Below are positions 25,911-34,344 of a DNA stretch of 64,000 bases, in pieces. The stretch is from positions 124,001 through 188,000 of the forward strand of contig JBCCGG010000004.1 of assembly GCA_039029395.1 (NCBI GenBank), in the 5' to 3' direction. The position numbers and the translations under genes are program-made. The stretch comes from JBCCGG01 sp039029395 (GTDB lineage Bacteria > Pseudomonadota > Alphaproteobacteria > Kiloniellales > JAKSDN01). Position 1 is the stretch's first letter. Each line of letters begins with the position of its first letter. The notes beneath the pieces were generated by a model. The model saw only the letters and a list, made by a program, of their open reading frames with translations, had not been told where the DNA came from and searched no databases.

Positions 25911-27052
25911 AACCGCCGCAATATCCGGCCCCTATCTCAAAATGGCTTTCCGAGCCCATGACGCCAGATGTCGCCAGGGCCCTCGACCGCTTGGCGCTAA
26001 CCGAGGATGTGGTTCGCCTTGCCGTCTTGCCCGATGTTCATCTGGCCAAGGAGGTTTGCGTAGGCGTTGCGCTCGCGTCGAACGCCCGCCTGTTTCCGGA
26101 CGCCGTCGGCGGCGACATCGGTTGCGGCATGGCCGCGATCCGATTCCACTGTGATGGTGCTGCGCTGACACATCGGAAAACAGTCGCGCGCTTGTTGTCG
26201 CGTCTTTACGAAGAGGTGCCGATCACCAAGCACAGAGTCGGCAAAGCCGCCTGCCCGGAAGGGGAGAGCTTGAAGGGCGCCATCCTGAGTCATCCCACGC
26301 TGGAAAAACGCCTGGCACGGGACGGCGCGCTCCAGCTTGGTTCGCTTGGCCGAGGCAATCATTTCCTCGAGTTCCAAGTGGATCAGGACGATGCGCTCTG
26401 GGCCATGGTCCACAGTGGGTCTCGCGCCATGGGTCAAGCGATTCGCGCCCATCATCTGAAGACTGCCACGCGCTCCTCGAGCGGGCTCATGTCAATTTCG
26501 GCTGAGAGCACCGAAGGGGAGGCCTACTTGAATGATGTCGGTTGGGCGCTCGACTACGCTGCGGCCAACCGCGCAGCTATGATTGCCGCGGTGAGCGGGA
26601 TCCTGTTCGACGAGTTGAGGGTCGACCCGGACGCCGACTCGTTCGTCAGCTGCCATCACAACTTTGTCGCGCGAGAGGAGATTGGCGGCAGGCTGCTGTG
26701 GGTGCACCGGAAAGGCGTCATCTCGGCGCGGCAAGACGAGCCAGGGTTGGTTCCGGGCTCAATGGGCACCTCGAGTTTTCACGTGGTAGGTCGAGGAAGC
26801 GAGGACTCCCTCTGTTCGAGCTCCCACGGCGCCGGTCGCGCCATGAGCCGAGGGGAGGCCAGGCGGCGCATCTCCGTCAGGGCGCTTGAGAAGCAGATGG
26901 CGCATGTCTGGTTCGACCAACGCATGGCGGCCAGATTGGTCGACGAAGCGCCAAGCGCTTACAAGGACATCTCGGCGGTGATGCGCGCGCAACGGGATCT
27001 CACCCGAATTATCCGCGAGTTGAGGCCCGTGCTGACGTTCAAGGGAGGCTAG
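25907..27052 (+). CDS. rtcB: RtcB RNA 3'-phosphate/5'-OH ligase
   Basis: A 381-residue RtcB, slightly shorter than the about 400-residue E. coli enzyme. Family motifs in order: LPDVHLAKEVCVGVALAS, the metal-binding Cys in GGDIGCGM, GRGNHFLEF, VHSGSRAMG, the metal histidines in CHHNF, PGSMGTSSF and the guanylated-histidine motif SSSHGAGRAMSR. All residues expected for Mn2+/GTP-dependent ligation of 2',3'-cyclic-phosphate RNA ends are visible. It overlaps the RbfA-like gene by 4 bases. No archease or RtcA (cyclase) gene is in the neighbourhood. It converges on the glutamine-synthetase-like gene; TCGAGCG/CGCTCGA (27054-27085) could form a shared hairpin. Confidence 0.93.
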   Translation: MKPPQYPAPISKWLSEPMTPDVARALDRLALTEDVVRLAVLPDVHLAKEVCVGVALASNARLFPDAVGGDIGCGMAAIRFHCDGAALTHRKTVARLLSRLYEEVPITKHRVGKAACPEGESLKGAILSHPTLEKRLARDGALQLGSLGRGNHFLEFQVDQDDALWAMVHSGSRAMGQAIRAHHLKTATRSSSGLMSISAESTEGEAYLNDVGWALDYAAANRAAMIAAVSGILFDELRVDPDADSFVSCHHNFVAREEIGGRLLWVHRKGVISARQDEPGLVPGSMGTSSFHVVGRGSEDSLCSSSHGAGRAMSRGEARRRISVRALEKQMAHVWFDQRMAARLVDEAPSAYKDISAVMRAQRDLTRIIRELRPVLTFKGG

Positions 27053-27071
27053 ATCGAGCGCGGTTGCCCCG

Positions 27072-28439
27072 TCACCCCCGCTCGAACATGCGCCTGATTT
27101 CCCAGTCGGTGACCCGGCGGTCGTACTCGTCCTGCTCCCATTGCCCCGCGTGGACGTAGTGGTCGATCACCCCGTCCCCGAAGGCAGCCCGCATGACCGC
27201 GGACTCATCGAGCGCCTTGATCGCCGCGCGCAGGGTCTTGGGCACCTCGGCCACGTTCTCGCCCTCATAGGCGTTGCCGCTGAAAGGTTCGCCCGGGTCG
27301 AGCTCATTTTCGATGCCATGCAGGCCGGCGGCCACGGTTGCGGCGAAGGCCAGGTAGGGGTTGCAGTCGGCGCCTGGGATTCGGCACTCGACACGGGTGC
27401 CGGCGCCGGGGCCGAGCAGGCGGAAGCCGGCGGTGCGGTTGTCGAACGACCAGGCCGCCTTGGTCGGCGCGAAGGAGCCGGCCTGAAAGCGCTTATAGGA
27501 GTTGATGAACGGCGCGAAGAAGTAGGTCATGTCGGGAACACAGGCGAGCAGGCCGCCCAGGTAGTGCTTGAACAGCTGGCTCATGCCGTGGGGGTCGTCT
27601 TGGTCGGCGAAGAGCGGCCGGTCGCTTGCCGCCTCCCACAAGGAGGAGTGCAGGTGGCAAGAGTTGCCGGCTAGATCAAAGGCGTACTTCGCCATGAAGG
27701 TGATCGCCTTGTCCTGCAGAAACGCGATTTCCTTGGCGCCGTTCTTGTAGATCACGTGGCGGTCGGCCATCTCCAGCGCCTCGGCGTAGCGCAGGTTGAT
27801 CTCGGCCTGACCCGGCCCCCACTCGCCCTTTGAGACCTCGACCGGGATGCCGCAGGCCTCCATGCCGTTCCTGATCGCCCGGATCAGGGGCTCTTCCTTG
27901 GTGGTCTGGAAGACGTGGTAGTCCTCGATGTACCAGCCGCTGTGCTTGAGGTCCTTGTAGTCCTGCTCGTGGGCGCTCTCGTAGCTCTGGTTGAAGGCGT
28001 AGAACTCCAGCTCGCTGGCCATCTTGGCGCTCCAGCCGCGCTCGGCCAGGCGCGCCAGTTGGCCCTTCAGCAGGGTGCGCGGCGCGTGGGGGATGAGCTC
28101 GTGGCTGTGATGGTCCAGCAGGTCGCAGAGCACGATCGCCGTGCCCTCGAGCCAGGGCACGGGCCGGAGCGTCGCCAGGTCGGGCTTGAACACGAAGTCG
28201 CCGTAGCCGAGATCCCACGAGGCGGCCTCGTAGCCGGGCACCGGCTCCATCTCCATGTCGACCGTGAGCAGGTAGTTGCAGCCGTGAGTCTCCTCGACCA
28301 CGGAGTCCAGAAAGAAGCGCCCGGCGACCCGCTTTCCCATGAGGCGCCCTTGCATGTCCGGCATGGCGACGATCACGGTGTCGATCTCGCCGGCCTCGAT
28401 CAGGCCCTTCAGTGTGCCTAGGTCCAAAGTTCCGCTCAT
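27072..28439 (-). CDS. glutamine synthetase family protein (gamma-glutamyl-amine ligase-like)
   Basis: A 455-residue GS-fold enzyme. N-terminal beta-grasp region (MPDMQGRLMGKRV), then the catalytic domain with metal Glu in MASELEFYAF, the EWGPGQAEINLR strand, HLHSSLW and NRTAGFR...TRVECRIPGADCNPYLA. The MASELEF/EWGPGQ variants differ from housekeeping GlnA and match the paralogues that include PuuA-type gamma-glutamylpolyamine synthetases. It would join glutamate to an amine using ATP. ATG 28439 has GGGAG upstream. It lacks the conserved adenylylation-region tyrosine context of GlnA at the C-terminus. No polyamine catabolic genes are adjacent. Confidence 0.88.
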   Translation of the reverse strand: MSGTLDLGTLKGLIEAGEIDTVIVAMPDMQGRLMGKRVAGRFFLDSVVEETHGCNYLLTVDMEMEPVPGYEAASWDLGYGDFVFKPDLATLRPVPWLEGTAIVLCDLLDHHSHELIPHAPRTLLKGQLARLAERGWSAKMASELEFYAFNQSYESAHEQDYKDLKHSGWYIEDYHVFQTTKEEPLIRAIRNGMEACGIPVEVSKGEWGPGQAEINLRYAEALEMADRHVIYKNGAKEIAFLQDKAITFMAKYAFDLAGNSCHLHSSLWEAASDRPLFADQDDPHGMSQLFKHYLGGLLACVPDMTYFFAPFINSYKRFQAGSFAPTKAAWSFDNRTAGFRLLGPGAGTRVECRIPGADCNPYLAFAATVAAGLHGIENELDPGEPFSGNAYEGENVAEVPKTLRAAIKALDESAVMRAAFGDGVIDHYVHAGQWEQDEYDRRVTDWEIRRMFERG

Positions 28440-28601
28440 CTGGTCGTCTCCCCCCTTTGATCTCGCGGTGCCAGTTTCGGCATCCCCGAACCCAGGTCAA
28501 GAGGGCGGCGCGTTGACGGTCTTGTGATCCTGTTGTGCTTGGCGAGGGGGGTGAGGCGCTCCCACCTACGGGTAACTTCTTCGCGACCAATCAGGGACCC
28601 C

Positions 28602-29462
28602 ATGATCCAGGATCTCGGCACGATCGACCGCCCGCTTTTGCTGTTCGGTGGGCCCTACGGCAATCTGGAGGCGACCCGTGCGCTGCTGGCCGAGGCCGCG
28701 CGTCTGGGCATTCCGCCCGCGCGCACGATCTGCACCGGCGACATTGTGGCCTATTGCGCCGATGCCCAGGCGACCAGCCGGCTGGTTATGGAGTCCGGCA
28801 TCCATGTGGTCATGGGCAATTGTGAGGAATCCCTAGGCATGGCCGCTGACGCCTGCGGATGCGGCTTCGAGGACGGCAGCGCTTGCGACCTCATGGCCGC
28901 TCGCTGGTACCGCCATGCCCTGGAGACACTGGCGCCGGCGGCCCGCGCCTGGATGGCGGCGCGGCCGCGCTTCATCCGCTTTACCATGGCGGGGCGGCGC
29001 TTTCTCGTGGTGCACGGGGCGGCGAGCGCGATCAATCGCTTCGTCTTTCCGGCCACCTCCGCGGCCGAGAAACAGGCCGAGCTGGCGTTGGCCGGGGTCG
29101 ACGCCATCGTCGCCGGGCATTCGGGCCTGCCCTTCACCCAGAACATCGGCCGGCGTCTATGGCACAACCCGGGCGCCATTGGCCTGCCGGCCAACGATGG
29201 CACGCCACGGGTCTGGTACTCGGTTCTGGCGCCGAGCGCCGATGGCATCGAGATCGGCCACCGACCGCTCGGCTACGACCATCTAACTGCCGCCCGTAAG
29301 ATCCGCGCAGCGGGCCTGCCGGCGGCCTACGCCGAGGCGCTGGAGAGCGGGCTGTGGCCGTCGGACGAGATCATGCCCCTGGCCGACCGGGCGCGGCGCG
29401 GCCAGGCACTGGCGTTCCGCGACCAGCTCTGGCCCACCGGCTTGCGAGCCGCCGCTGCATAA
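28602..29462 (+). CDS. metallophosphoesterase family protein
   Basis: A 286-residue calcineurin-like phosphoesterase. Metal-binding motifs are recognisable: FGGPYGNLEAT (replacing the more usual D-x-H), CTGDIVAYC, VMGNCEE, VVHGAAS, VAGHSGLPF and HNPGAIGLP. The GGPYGN variant of motif I marks a subgroup often annotated as serine/threonine phosphatase-like, with unknown targets. ATG 28602 follows AGGGA by 8 bases. It is divergent from the GS-like gene and is followed 15 bases later by a histidine phosphatase, so the two phosphatases probably share a transcript. Confidence 0.85.
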   Translation: MIQDLGTIDRPLLLFGGPYGNLEATRALLAEAARLGIPPARTICTGDIVAYCADAQATSRLVMESGIHVVMGNCEESLGMAADACGCGFEDGSACDLMAARWYRHALETLAPAARAWMAARPRFIRFTMAGRRFLVVHGAASAINRFVFPATSAAEKQAELALAGVDAIVAGHSGLPFTQNIGRRLWHNPGAIGLPANDGTPRVWYSVLAPSADGIEIGHRPLGYDHLTAARKIRAAGLPAAYAEALESGLWPSDEIMPLADRARRGQALAFRDQLWPTGLRAAAA

Positions 29463-29477
29463 GCTAGGAGCAGGGCC

Positions 29478-30053
29478 ATGTCCCTGTTCCTCCTGCGCCA
29501 CGGCGAGACCCAGTTCAACCGCGAGGACCGCATCCAAGGCTGGCGGGATTCGGCGCTGACCGAGACCGGCATCGCCCAGGCCCGGCGCAACGGCCGGGTC
29601 CTGGCCGAGCTGCTCGCGGACAAGGCGCGCTACCGGATCTATTCCAGCCCGCTGGGGCGCGCGCTCAACACCGCGCGCCTGGTCGCCTTCGAGCTGGGCC
29701 GCGACGCCGCCGAGATCCGCAGCGACCGGCGCCTGATCGAGCTGTCGCTCGGCCATTGGGAGGGCTTCACCTGGGGCGAGGTGCCAAAGCGCTTTCCCGA
29801 GGACTGGGCCGCGCGGGTCGCCGACAAGTGGACTTACGAGGTGCCCGGCGGCGAGAGCTACCAGGACATGGCAACCCGCCTGGCCAGCTGGCTGGCCGAC
29901 CACCCGGACCCGGCCATCGCGGTCACCCACGGCGCCGCCGGGCGCATCCTGCGCGGCCTCTACGCCGGCTTGAGCCGGGAGGAGATGATGACGCTAGAGG
30001 AGCCGCAGGACGCGTTCTTCGAGCTGACGGGCGGGGAGATTTTGCGGCGGTAG
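29478..30053 (+). CDS. histidine phosphatase family protein
   Basis: A 191-residue phosphoglycerate-mutase-like phosphatase. It has the catalytic LLRHGETQFN at the N-terminus, the RIYSSPLGRALNTA arginine motif, ELSLGHWEGFTW and the second histidine in AVTHGAAGR. The CobC/GpmB-type length and motifs suggest a small-molecule phosphatase. An AGGAGCAGGG ribosome binding site sits directly before ATG 29478. It is co-directional with the metallophosphoesterase upstream and converges on the pentapeptide-repeat gene. Confidence 0.88.
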   Translation: MSLFLLRHGETQFNREDRIQGWRDSALTETGIAQARRNGRVLAELLADKARYRIYSSPLGRALNTARLVAFELGRDAAEIRSDRRLIELSLGHWEGFTWGEVPKRFPEDWAARVADKWTYEVPGGESYQDMATRLASWLADHPDPAIAVTHGAAGRILRGLYAGLSREEMMTLEEPQDAFFELTGGEILRR

Positions 30054-30093
30054 GGGCGGGGCGCGGAAGCGCCTGTTTCGGCATTGCGTCGAC

Positions 30094-32259
30094 TTATCTC
30101 ACCGCGACGAATCTTTTCAGCACCACCCTTAGGTCTTCGCTCAAATGCCTTGCGGACGGGCAGCCGTCCTCCTCAATCAAAATTGTCGCGACAAGTTTGG
30201 CGTAATCGTCCTCGGCTCCGGGAAGCCGTCGCGCAACGCCTTTGACGACGTAGCCGCCGGTGTGTTCGCTGCACGCCAGGTTGGTCAGATAGTTGGCAAA
30301 TGCCGCAGGATCAGGTTTGGGGCGATTTGACCAGCCGACCCAGAATTCATGCTCCCCCGACCCTTTCCAAGTGTTGTCCAATTCGTCTGACAGCAGCCGC
30401 CCGAGCCGTTGTCTCAAACGTTTCCGAAGGGACTGATCCGCGGTGCCTGCAAGGAGTGCTTCAAGGGCCTTCCTGCCATCGGGGCCAAGGGGCGCGATAT
30501 CGCTGCGCCGCACCGAAATGGCGAACGCCATGTCTTTGTCTTCCGGCGGCCCTGTTTGCCAGACGTGCGCCGCGCTCAAGTCGGCAGTTTGCATCTTGGC
30601 ATTTCTCAAATCTGCACCCTGAAGCCGCGTTCCAACAAGGCTTGCTCCTTGCAGATGCGCGAAACGCAGATCCGCGCCTTGCAACTGAGCCGAACTGAGG
30701 TCCGCGCCTTGCAACTGCGCCGTCCTGAGGTCGGCTCCGTGCATCTGCGCCGAGCTTAGGTCGACACCTTGCATCTCCGCATCGTGAAGATCGACGCCGT
30801 GCATCGTTGCCCCACCTAACCGAGCGCCCTGCAACAGGGCAGCTCCGAGATCTGCACCCGACAACTGCGCTCTAGAGAGATCCCCATCCTGCAGCCTTGT
30901 ATAGGAGAGACGCGCTCCTTGCAGGCGTGCCGAACTGAGGTTAGCACCTTGCATCTGAGCTTCCTCGAGGTTCGCCCCCTGCATTTGCGCACCCTCGAGA
31001 TTGGCACCCCGCATTCGGGCCAAACTCAAGTTTGCGCCTTGCAGTCGCGCCGGCCCGAACTCGCCGTGGTCGAACTGAGTTGCGCTTCCGGAAAGGCCGC
31101 GGAGGTCACTGCCGAACAAGTCCGCCCGGCGAAGGTCCGAGCGGTCGAGCACGGCGAAGCGTAAGTCGCGGCCTCGTAGCGGCAGGCTCGTCTCTCCCGC
31201 CTCGAAAGTCTTCTTCTCCACGAGATCTCTGTCCGTCACCACCAAGTTGCGGGAAAAGATACTCTCGGGCGCGCCGGTGGTGCGATCGGGCTTGCCTTCA
31301 AACAGCCACTTGGTCGGGGCGAAGACATCCCTTGTGAGCTCGCCCGATGTGACCTCTACCGATCCCACTTTGGCCATCATGCGGTCGAGCGAGAAACAGT
31401 CGTCGCTTTGTGTCCCAAAGGGCCAAGCACAACCGTGGGGGACGGTCGCGACCAGCAGGCTGAAGAGCAGTGCAAGAACACTCAGCGTGCCCGTGATGCC
31501 GAGGCTCGTGGTGCTGATCTCCCAGCGCCAGTTCTTGCTGCCGAGCTTCACCTTCCGGCCCTGGGGCCTGAGATAGGGCATGGCGATGTAGGGCCGCACG
31601 ATGAAGAGGAGGGCGAGGTCGATCACGATCGCCAGGCGGTGGGCGTGGGTGATGGCCACGTCGTGGGACGGCAGGAACTTGATCTGGAAGTAAAGCAGCA
31701 CCAAGACCGGCAGTAGGCTCAAGGTCATGAAGACCATGAGCCGCATCAGCATCTCCAGGAGAAAAGGCGCCTTCGGGCCGGCCAGCAGCTGGGAGAAGAC
31801 GTAGTTGTGCACCAGACGCCGGTCCGGATGGTCGCGCGCCGTGATCCGCTCGACTTCACCTTTCGCGTTCTTCTCTTCGAAGATGACCGTCTCGCCCGCG
31901 GCGATCGCTTCTGAGAAGTGATGGTACTTGTGGGCCAGCATGGCGTGCTGCACCAGGAGCCCCAGATGGACCAGCACGAAGAGAAAGGGCGCGGCTAGGA
32001 AGAAGCTGAAGAGCGGGATCTTCACATTGGCGATCGGCAGGGTGACCGGGCTGTTGAGGAGCAGATCCACGTGGGTCACGCCGGCCAGGGTGATCAGCAG
32101 ATAGGCGAGCAGGCCCAGGAAGGCGAGCCAGGCGTTGCGCGCCGGCCCGCTGGCCCCATTCGCCGTGGTCAGCAACTCGCGCGGATCGCCTTGGGCGGCG
32201 GCCTCGGGCGGATCGGCCGGTGGGTCCTTCGGCGGCTCCTGGCTATTCTCCTCGCTCAC
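30094..32259 (-). CDS. membrane-anchored pentapeptide-repeat protein (paralogue 1)
   Basis: A 721-residue protein. A Pro/Glu-rich N-terminus is followed by about five hydrophobic segments between residues 40 and 290, including the motif QIKFLPSHDVAIT. A soluble linker (SRNLVVTDRDLVEK) leads to about 200 residues of pentapeptide repeats (A[D/N]LxxAxLQG pattern, about 365-565) expected to form a right-handed quadrilateral beta helix. The C-terminal domain of about 150 residues has two cysteines. GTG 32259 (MSEENSQ, GAGG upstream) is preferred to the TTG at 32295. The N-terminal membrane module and its motifs recur in the protein at 59705-62563. Function unknown. Confidence 0.8.
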   Translation of the reverse strand: MSEENSQEPPKDPPADPPEAAAQGDPRELLTTANGASGPARNAWLAFLGLLAYLLITLAGVTHVDLLLNSPVTLPIANVKIPLFSFFLAAPFLFVLVHLGLLVQHAMLAHKYHHFSEAIAAGETVIFEEKNAKGEVERITARDHPDRRLVHNYVFSQLLAGPKAPFLLEMLMRLMVFMTLSLLPVLVLLYFQIKFLPSHDVAITHAHRLAIVIDLALLFIVRPYIAMPYLRPQGRKVKLGSKNWRWEISTTSLGITGTLSVLALLFSLLVATVPHGCAWPFGTQSDDCFSLDRMMAKVGSVEVTSGELTRDVFAPTKWLFEGKPDRTTGAPESIFSRNLVVTDRDLVEKKTFEAGETSLPLRGRDLRFAVLDRSDLRRADLFGSDLRGLSGSATQFDHGEFGPARLQGANLSLARMRGANLEGAQMQGANLEEAQMQGANLSSARLQGARLSYTRLQDGDLSRAQLSGADLGAALLQGARLGGATMHGVDLHDAEMQGVDLSSAQMHGADLRTAQLQGADLSSAQLQGADLRFAHLQGASLVGTRLQGADLRNAKMQTADLSAAHVWQTGPPEDKDMAFAISVRRSDIAPLGPDGRKALEALLAGTADQSLRKRLRQRLGRLLSDELDNTWKGSGEHEFWVGWSNRPKPDPAAFANYLTNLACSEHTGGYVVKGVARRLPGAEDDYAKLVATILIEEDGCPSARHLSEDLRVVLKRFVAVR
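30595..31060 (-). repeat. 30-bp periodic repeat encoding paired pentapeptides
   Basis: Within the pentapeptide gene the DNA repeats with a 30-bp period (two pentapeptides, e.g. GADLSSAQLQ). Units diverge at third positions, so the array reflects protein structure and internal duplication. Confidence 0.75.
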
Positions 32260-32408
32260 CCGGCAAGCCTCTGAAACGGGTCCACAGGAACTCAACCTTA
32301 GCAGCTTTGCCGACAGAGCGCAGCGCGCCGGCGGTGTGGCGCCCTCCGATCACCTGGGCTAGGCTCGCTTCGCGCAGGAGCCATCAGGGGCGGAATAGGG
32401 GAGGAGCT

Positions 32409-32819
32409 ATGGCGGTCGGCACTTGGCTGCGCCCGGTCTCGGGCTTTTTGCTCGGCGTGATCGTCGCCTTCTCGGCAGTCGCCCTGGTGCAGCGCCTGGG
32501 GCACTTGGTCTTTCCGCCGCCGGCCGGGCTCGATACCTCCGATGCTCGCGCGGTCGCCGCGGCTCTGGAGCAGCTACCGGTGGGGGCGCTGCTGTTCCTG
32601 GTCGCCGGTTGGGCGCTGGGCAGCTATGCCGGTGCCGCGGTGGCGACCTGGATCGCGCGCGCGCCCTCGCCCTTGCCGGGCTTGGCGGTGGGCGCCGTGG
32701 TCCTGGGCGCGACCCTGCTCACGCTCTTCAATCTGCCCCATCCCACTTGGATGATGATGGCCGGCGCGCTGGTGCCCCTGCCGGCGGCTTGGCTCGGCGC
32801 CCGCTCGATCGCGCGCTAG
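32409..32819 (+). CDS. small polytopic membrane protein, unknown function
   Basis: A 136-residue hydrophobic protein with four predicted membrane helices (residues about 8-28, 57-80, 88-108, 113-130). GGGGAGGAG lies 6 bases upstream of ATG 32409. No family recognised. It is divergent from the pentapeptide gene and overlaps the LysR gene tail to tail by 4 bases. Confidence 0.65.
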   Translation: MAVGTWLRPVSGFLLGVIVAFSAVALVQRLGHLVFPPPAGLDTSDARAVAAALEQLPVGALLFLVAGWALGSYAGAAVATWIARAPSPLPGLAVGAVVLGATLLTLFNLPHPTWMMMAGALVPLPAAWLGARSIAR

Positions 32820-33676
32820 CCCTCGTTCTCGGCGCTGGCCACCTGGCGCAGGCCTTCCAGGGCCAGCGCGACGACCTCTGGGTCGGTCGGGTCCAGTGGG
32901 TAGACCACGTAGGCCGGGCGCCGGCCGCGCGGCGCGCCCTCGAGCAGATGCAGGCGGCCATCCTCCAGATAGGGCCGCACGACCCGTAAAGGGAAGTAGC
33001 CCGAGCCGCCGTTCTCCAGAATGTAGTGCAGGCCCAGCGCGCCCAGGCCGACCGAGACCGCCGGGGTCTGCATGTTGGGATAGGCCTCTGCGTGCATGGC
33101 CCGGAACACGTCGCCCCAGTCGACGAAGACGTAGTCTTCGACCCAATCGTGGCGCAGGGCCCGCTGCTCGGTGGAGACCAAAACCAGGACCTCTTCAAGA
33201 AGCTGCTCAATCACCAAGCCCGGGGTCTGGCGCGGCTGGTACATCACGCCGATGTCGAGCAGTCCGTTGTTGAGCCGACGCATCTGGCTGTCGGAGTAAT
33301 CCGCCTCGACCCTCAGCGCCACCTTGGGCGCCTTGTCGCGCATCCAGGGAATCCAGCGCAGCACCAGGCGGTCCCACAGGGAGACCTGGGCGCCGACCCC
33401 GAGCACGGCGCTGAAGCCCTCGGGCAGGGTGATCGCCTGGTGGGCCTGGTGCCAGAGGTGCTGGATCGAAAGGGCGTACTGGCGGAACTGGTGGCCGGCC
33501 GCCGTCAGCTCGGCGCCGGCCCGGCCACGCTGGAACAATGGATGCCCGAAGCGCTCCTCGAGCGCCTTGATCCGCGCCGAGACGGTCGACTGGGTGACGT
33601 TGAGGGTCTCGGCCGCCCGGTTGAAGTTGCCGCAGGCGGCGACCTCCAGAAAGGTCCTCACGTGGTCCAGATTCAC
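32816..33676 (-). CDS. LysR-family transcriptional regulator
   Basis: A 286-residue LTTR. The N-terminal winged helix-turn-helix is typical (DHVRTFLEVAACGNFNRAAETLNVTQSTVSARIKALEERFG), followed by the two-lobed effector domain from about residue 92. GTG 33676 is the start, with GGGAG upstream. A perfect dyad at 33695-33721 lies 19-45 bases before the start and is probably its own operator. No divergent target gene lies on the other side, so autoregulation plus distant targets is inferred. The effector is unknown. Confidence 0.9.
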   Translation of the reverse strand: MNLDHVRTFLEVAACGNFNRAAETLNVTQSTVSARIKALEERFGHPLFQRGRAGAELTAAGHQFRQYALSIQHLWHQAHQAITLPEGFSAVLGVGAQVSLWDRLVLRWIPWMRDKAPKVALRVEADYSDSQMRRLNNGLLDIGVMYQPRQTPGLVIEQLLEEVLVLVSTEQRALRHDWVEDYVFVDWGDVFRAMHAEAYPNMQTPAVSVGLGALGLHYILENGGSGYFPLRVVRPYLEDGRLHLLEGAPRGRRPAYVVYPLDPTDPEVVALALEGLRQVASAENEG

Positions 33677-33694
33677 GGCCGCCGGGCTCCCTCT

Positions 33695-33721
33695 CTATCA
33701 ATCGGAGGATGCGATTGATAG
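33695..33721. promoter_or_regulatory. probable LysR-type operator
   Basis: CTATCAATC (33695-33703) and GATTGATAG (33713-33721) are exact reverse complements separated by 9 bases. Such 9-9-9 dyads just upstream of a LysR gene are typical binding sites of that family. Confidence 0.6.
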
Positions 33722-33804
33722 GGGCCAGTATTATCGTTTCTTAGATGGATGAGAAGAGGGGAATGAGGCTGTCACGCAAATGTTTGGGTGTGCACGGAAG
33801 AGGG

Positions 33805-33823
33805 CTTTGGCGATGAGCCAAAG
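33805..33823 (-). terminator. hairpin downstream of the cupin gene
   Basis: CTTTGGC and GCCAAAG form a perfect 7-bp stem with a 5-base loop, about 30 bases past the cupin stop. The minus-strand tail CCCTCTTCC is only weakly U-rich. Confidence 0.4.
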
Positions 33824-33853
33824 ACGTATTACGCTTAGCTCTAAGCCCGCCGC

Positions 33854-34189
33854 CTAGCCGCCGCCCACCGCCACGAAATCGTAAACACCGACTCCCTGCA
33901 CCAGCAGGAACTTGCAAGGCCCGTCGTCCTCGCCGTGGACGTAGTGGGCGGTTTTGGGGGGCACGGCGCAGCGCTCGCCGGCCTTTAGGTGATGGGCGGC
34001 GCGGGGCGCCCGGGTCTCGACCACCATGGGGCCTTCCAGGCAGACGAAGCTGTCGGTGATCTCGGAATGATAGTGCCAGGGCACGCACTGGCCGGCAGCC
34101 AGAGTGAGGACCGTGACCTGCAGGTCGGCGCCCTCGGCGACGATTTCCCGGTCGGTGATCTCGTAGCTGCCGAGCGATCGCTTTTCCAT
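33854..34189 (-). CDS. cupin-domain protein
   Basis: A 111-residue single-domain cupin. Motif 1 is PWHYHSEITDSFVCLEG (two His, Glu-equivalent downstream) and motif 2 VPPKTAHYVHGEDD, so a metal site is plausible. AAGGAG precedes ATG 34189; the longer upstream frame lacks support. Small cupins of this kind are dioxygenases, isomerases or binding proteins; the substrate is unknown. It lies upstream of the LysR gene on the same strand with a hairpin between them. Confidence 0.75.
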   Translation of the reverse strand: MEKRSLGSYEITDREIVAEGADLQVTVLTLAAGQCVPWHYHSEITDSFVCLEGPMVVETRAPRAAHHLKAGERCAVPPKTAHYVHGEDDGPCKFLLVQGVGVYDFVAVGGG

Positions 34190-34249
34190 GCCGTGCTCCT
34201 TAGGGTGGTCGATCTCGCGCCGAGTATCCGCCGGGACGTCAGGCTTGTC

Positions 34250-34288
34250 CAATGGACAAAAGCAAACCGGGGCCGTCATGGCCCCGGT
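34250..34288 (-). terminator. Rho-independent terminator of the TPR/SPOR lipoprotein gene
   Basis: ACCGGGGCC (34266-34274) pairs perfectly with GGCCCCGGT (34280-34288) around a 5-base loop. On the minus strand it is followed by TTTGCTTTTG. It lies about 57 bases past the stop at 34345. Confidence 0.75.
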
Positions 34289-34344
34289 CCGCGTGCTTCG
34301 CGGGCTCCGCGCGGACGCCCTCGAAGCGGTGTTGGAAAAGCGGT

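Noticed and set aside
25907..27052. Idea that RtcB and its partner form a defence island
   Set aside because: No toxin, nuclease, reverse transcriptase or mobile element lies nearby; the pair is better explained by RNA repair or ribosome maturation.
27054..27085. TCGAGCG/CGCTCGA pair between rtcB and the GS-like gene as a terminator
   Set aside because: The stem is 7 bp with an 18-base loop, overlaps the GS-like stop codon and has no U-tract on either strand.
30595..31060. CRISPR-like periodic array
   Set aside because: The 30-bp period has no unique spacers and is in frame with a long coding sequence giving A(D/N)LxxAxLQG pentapeptides.
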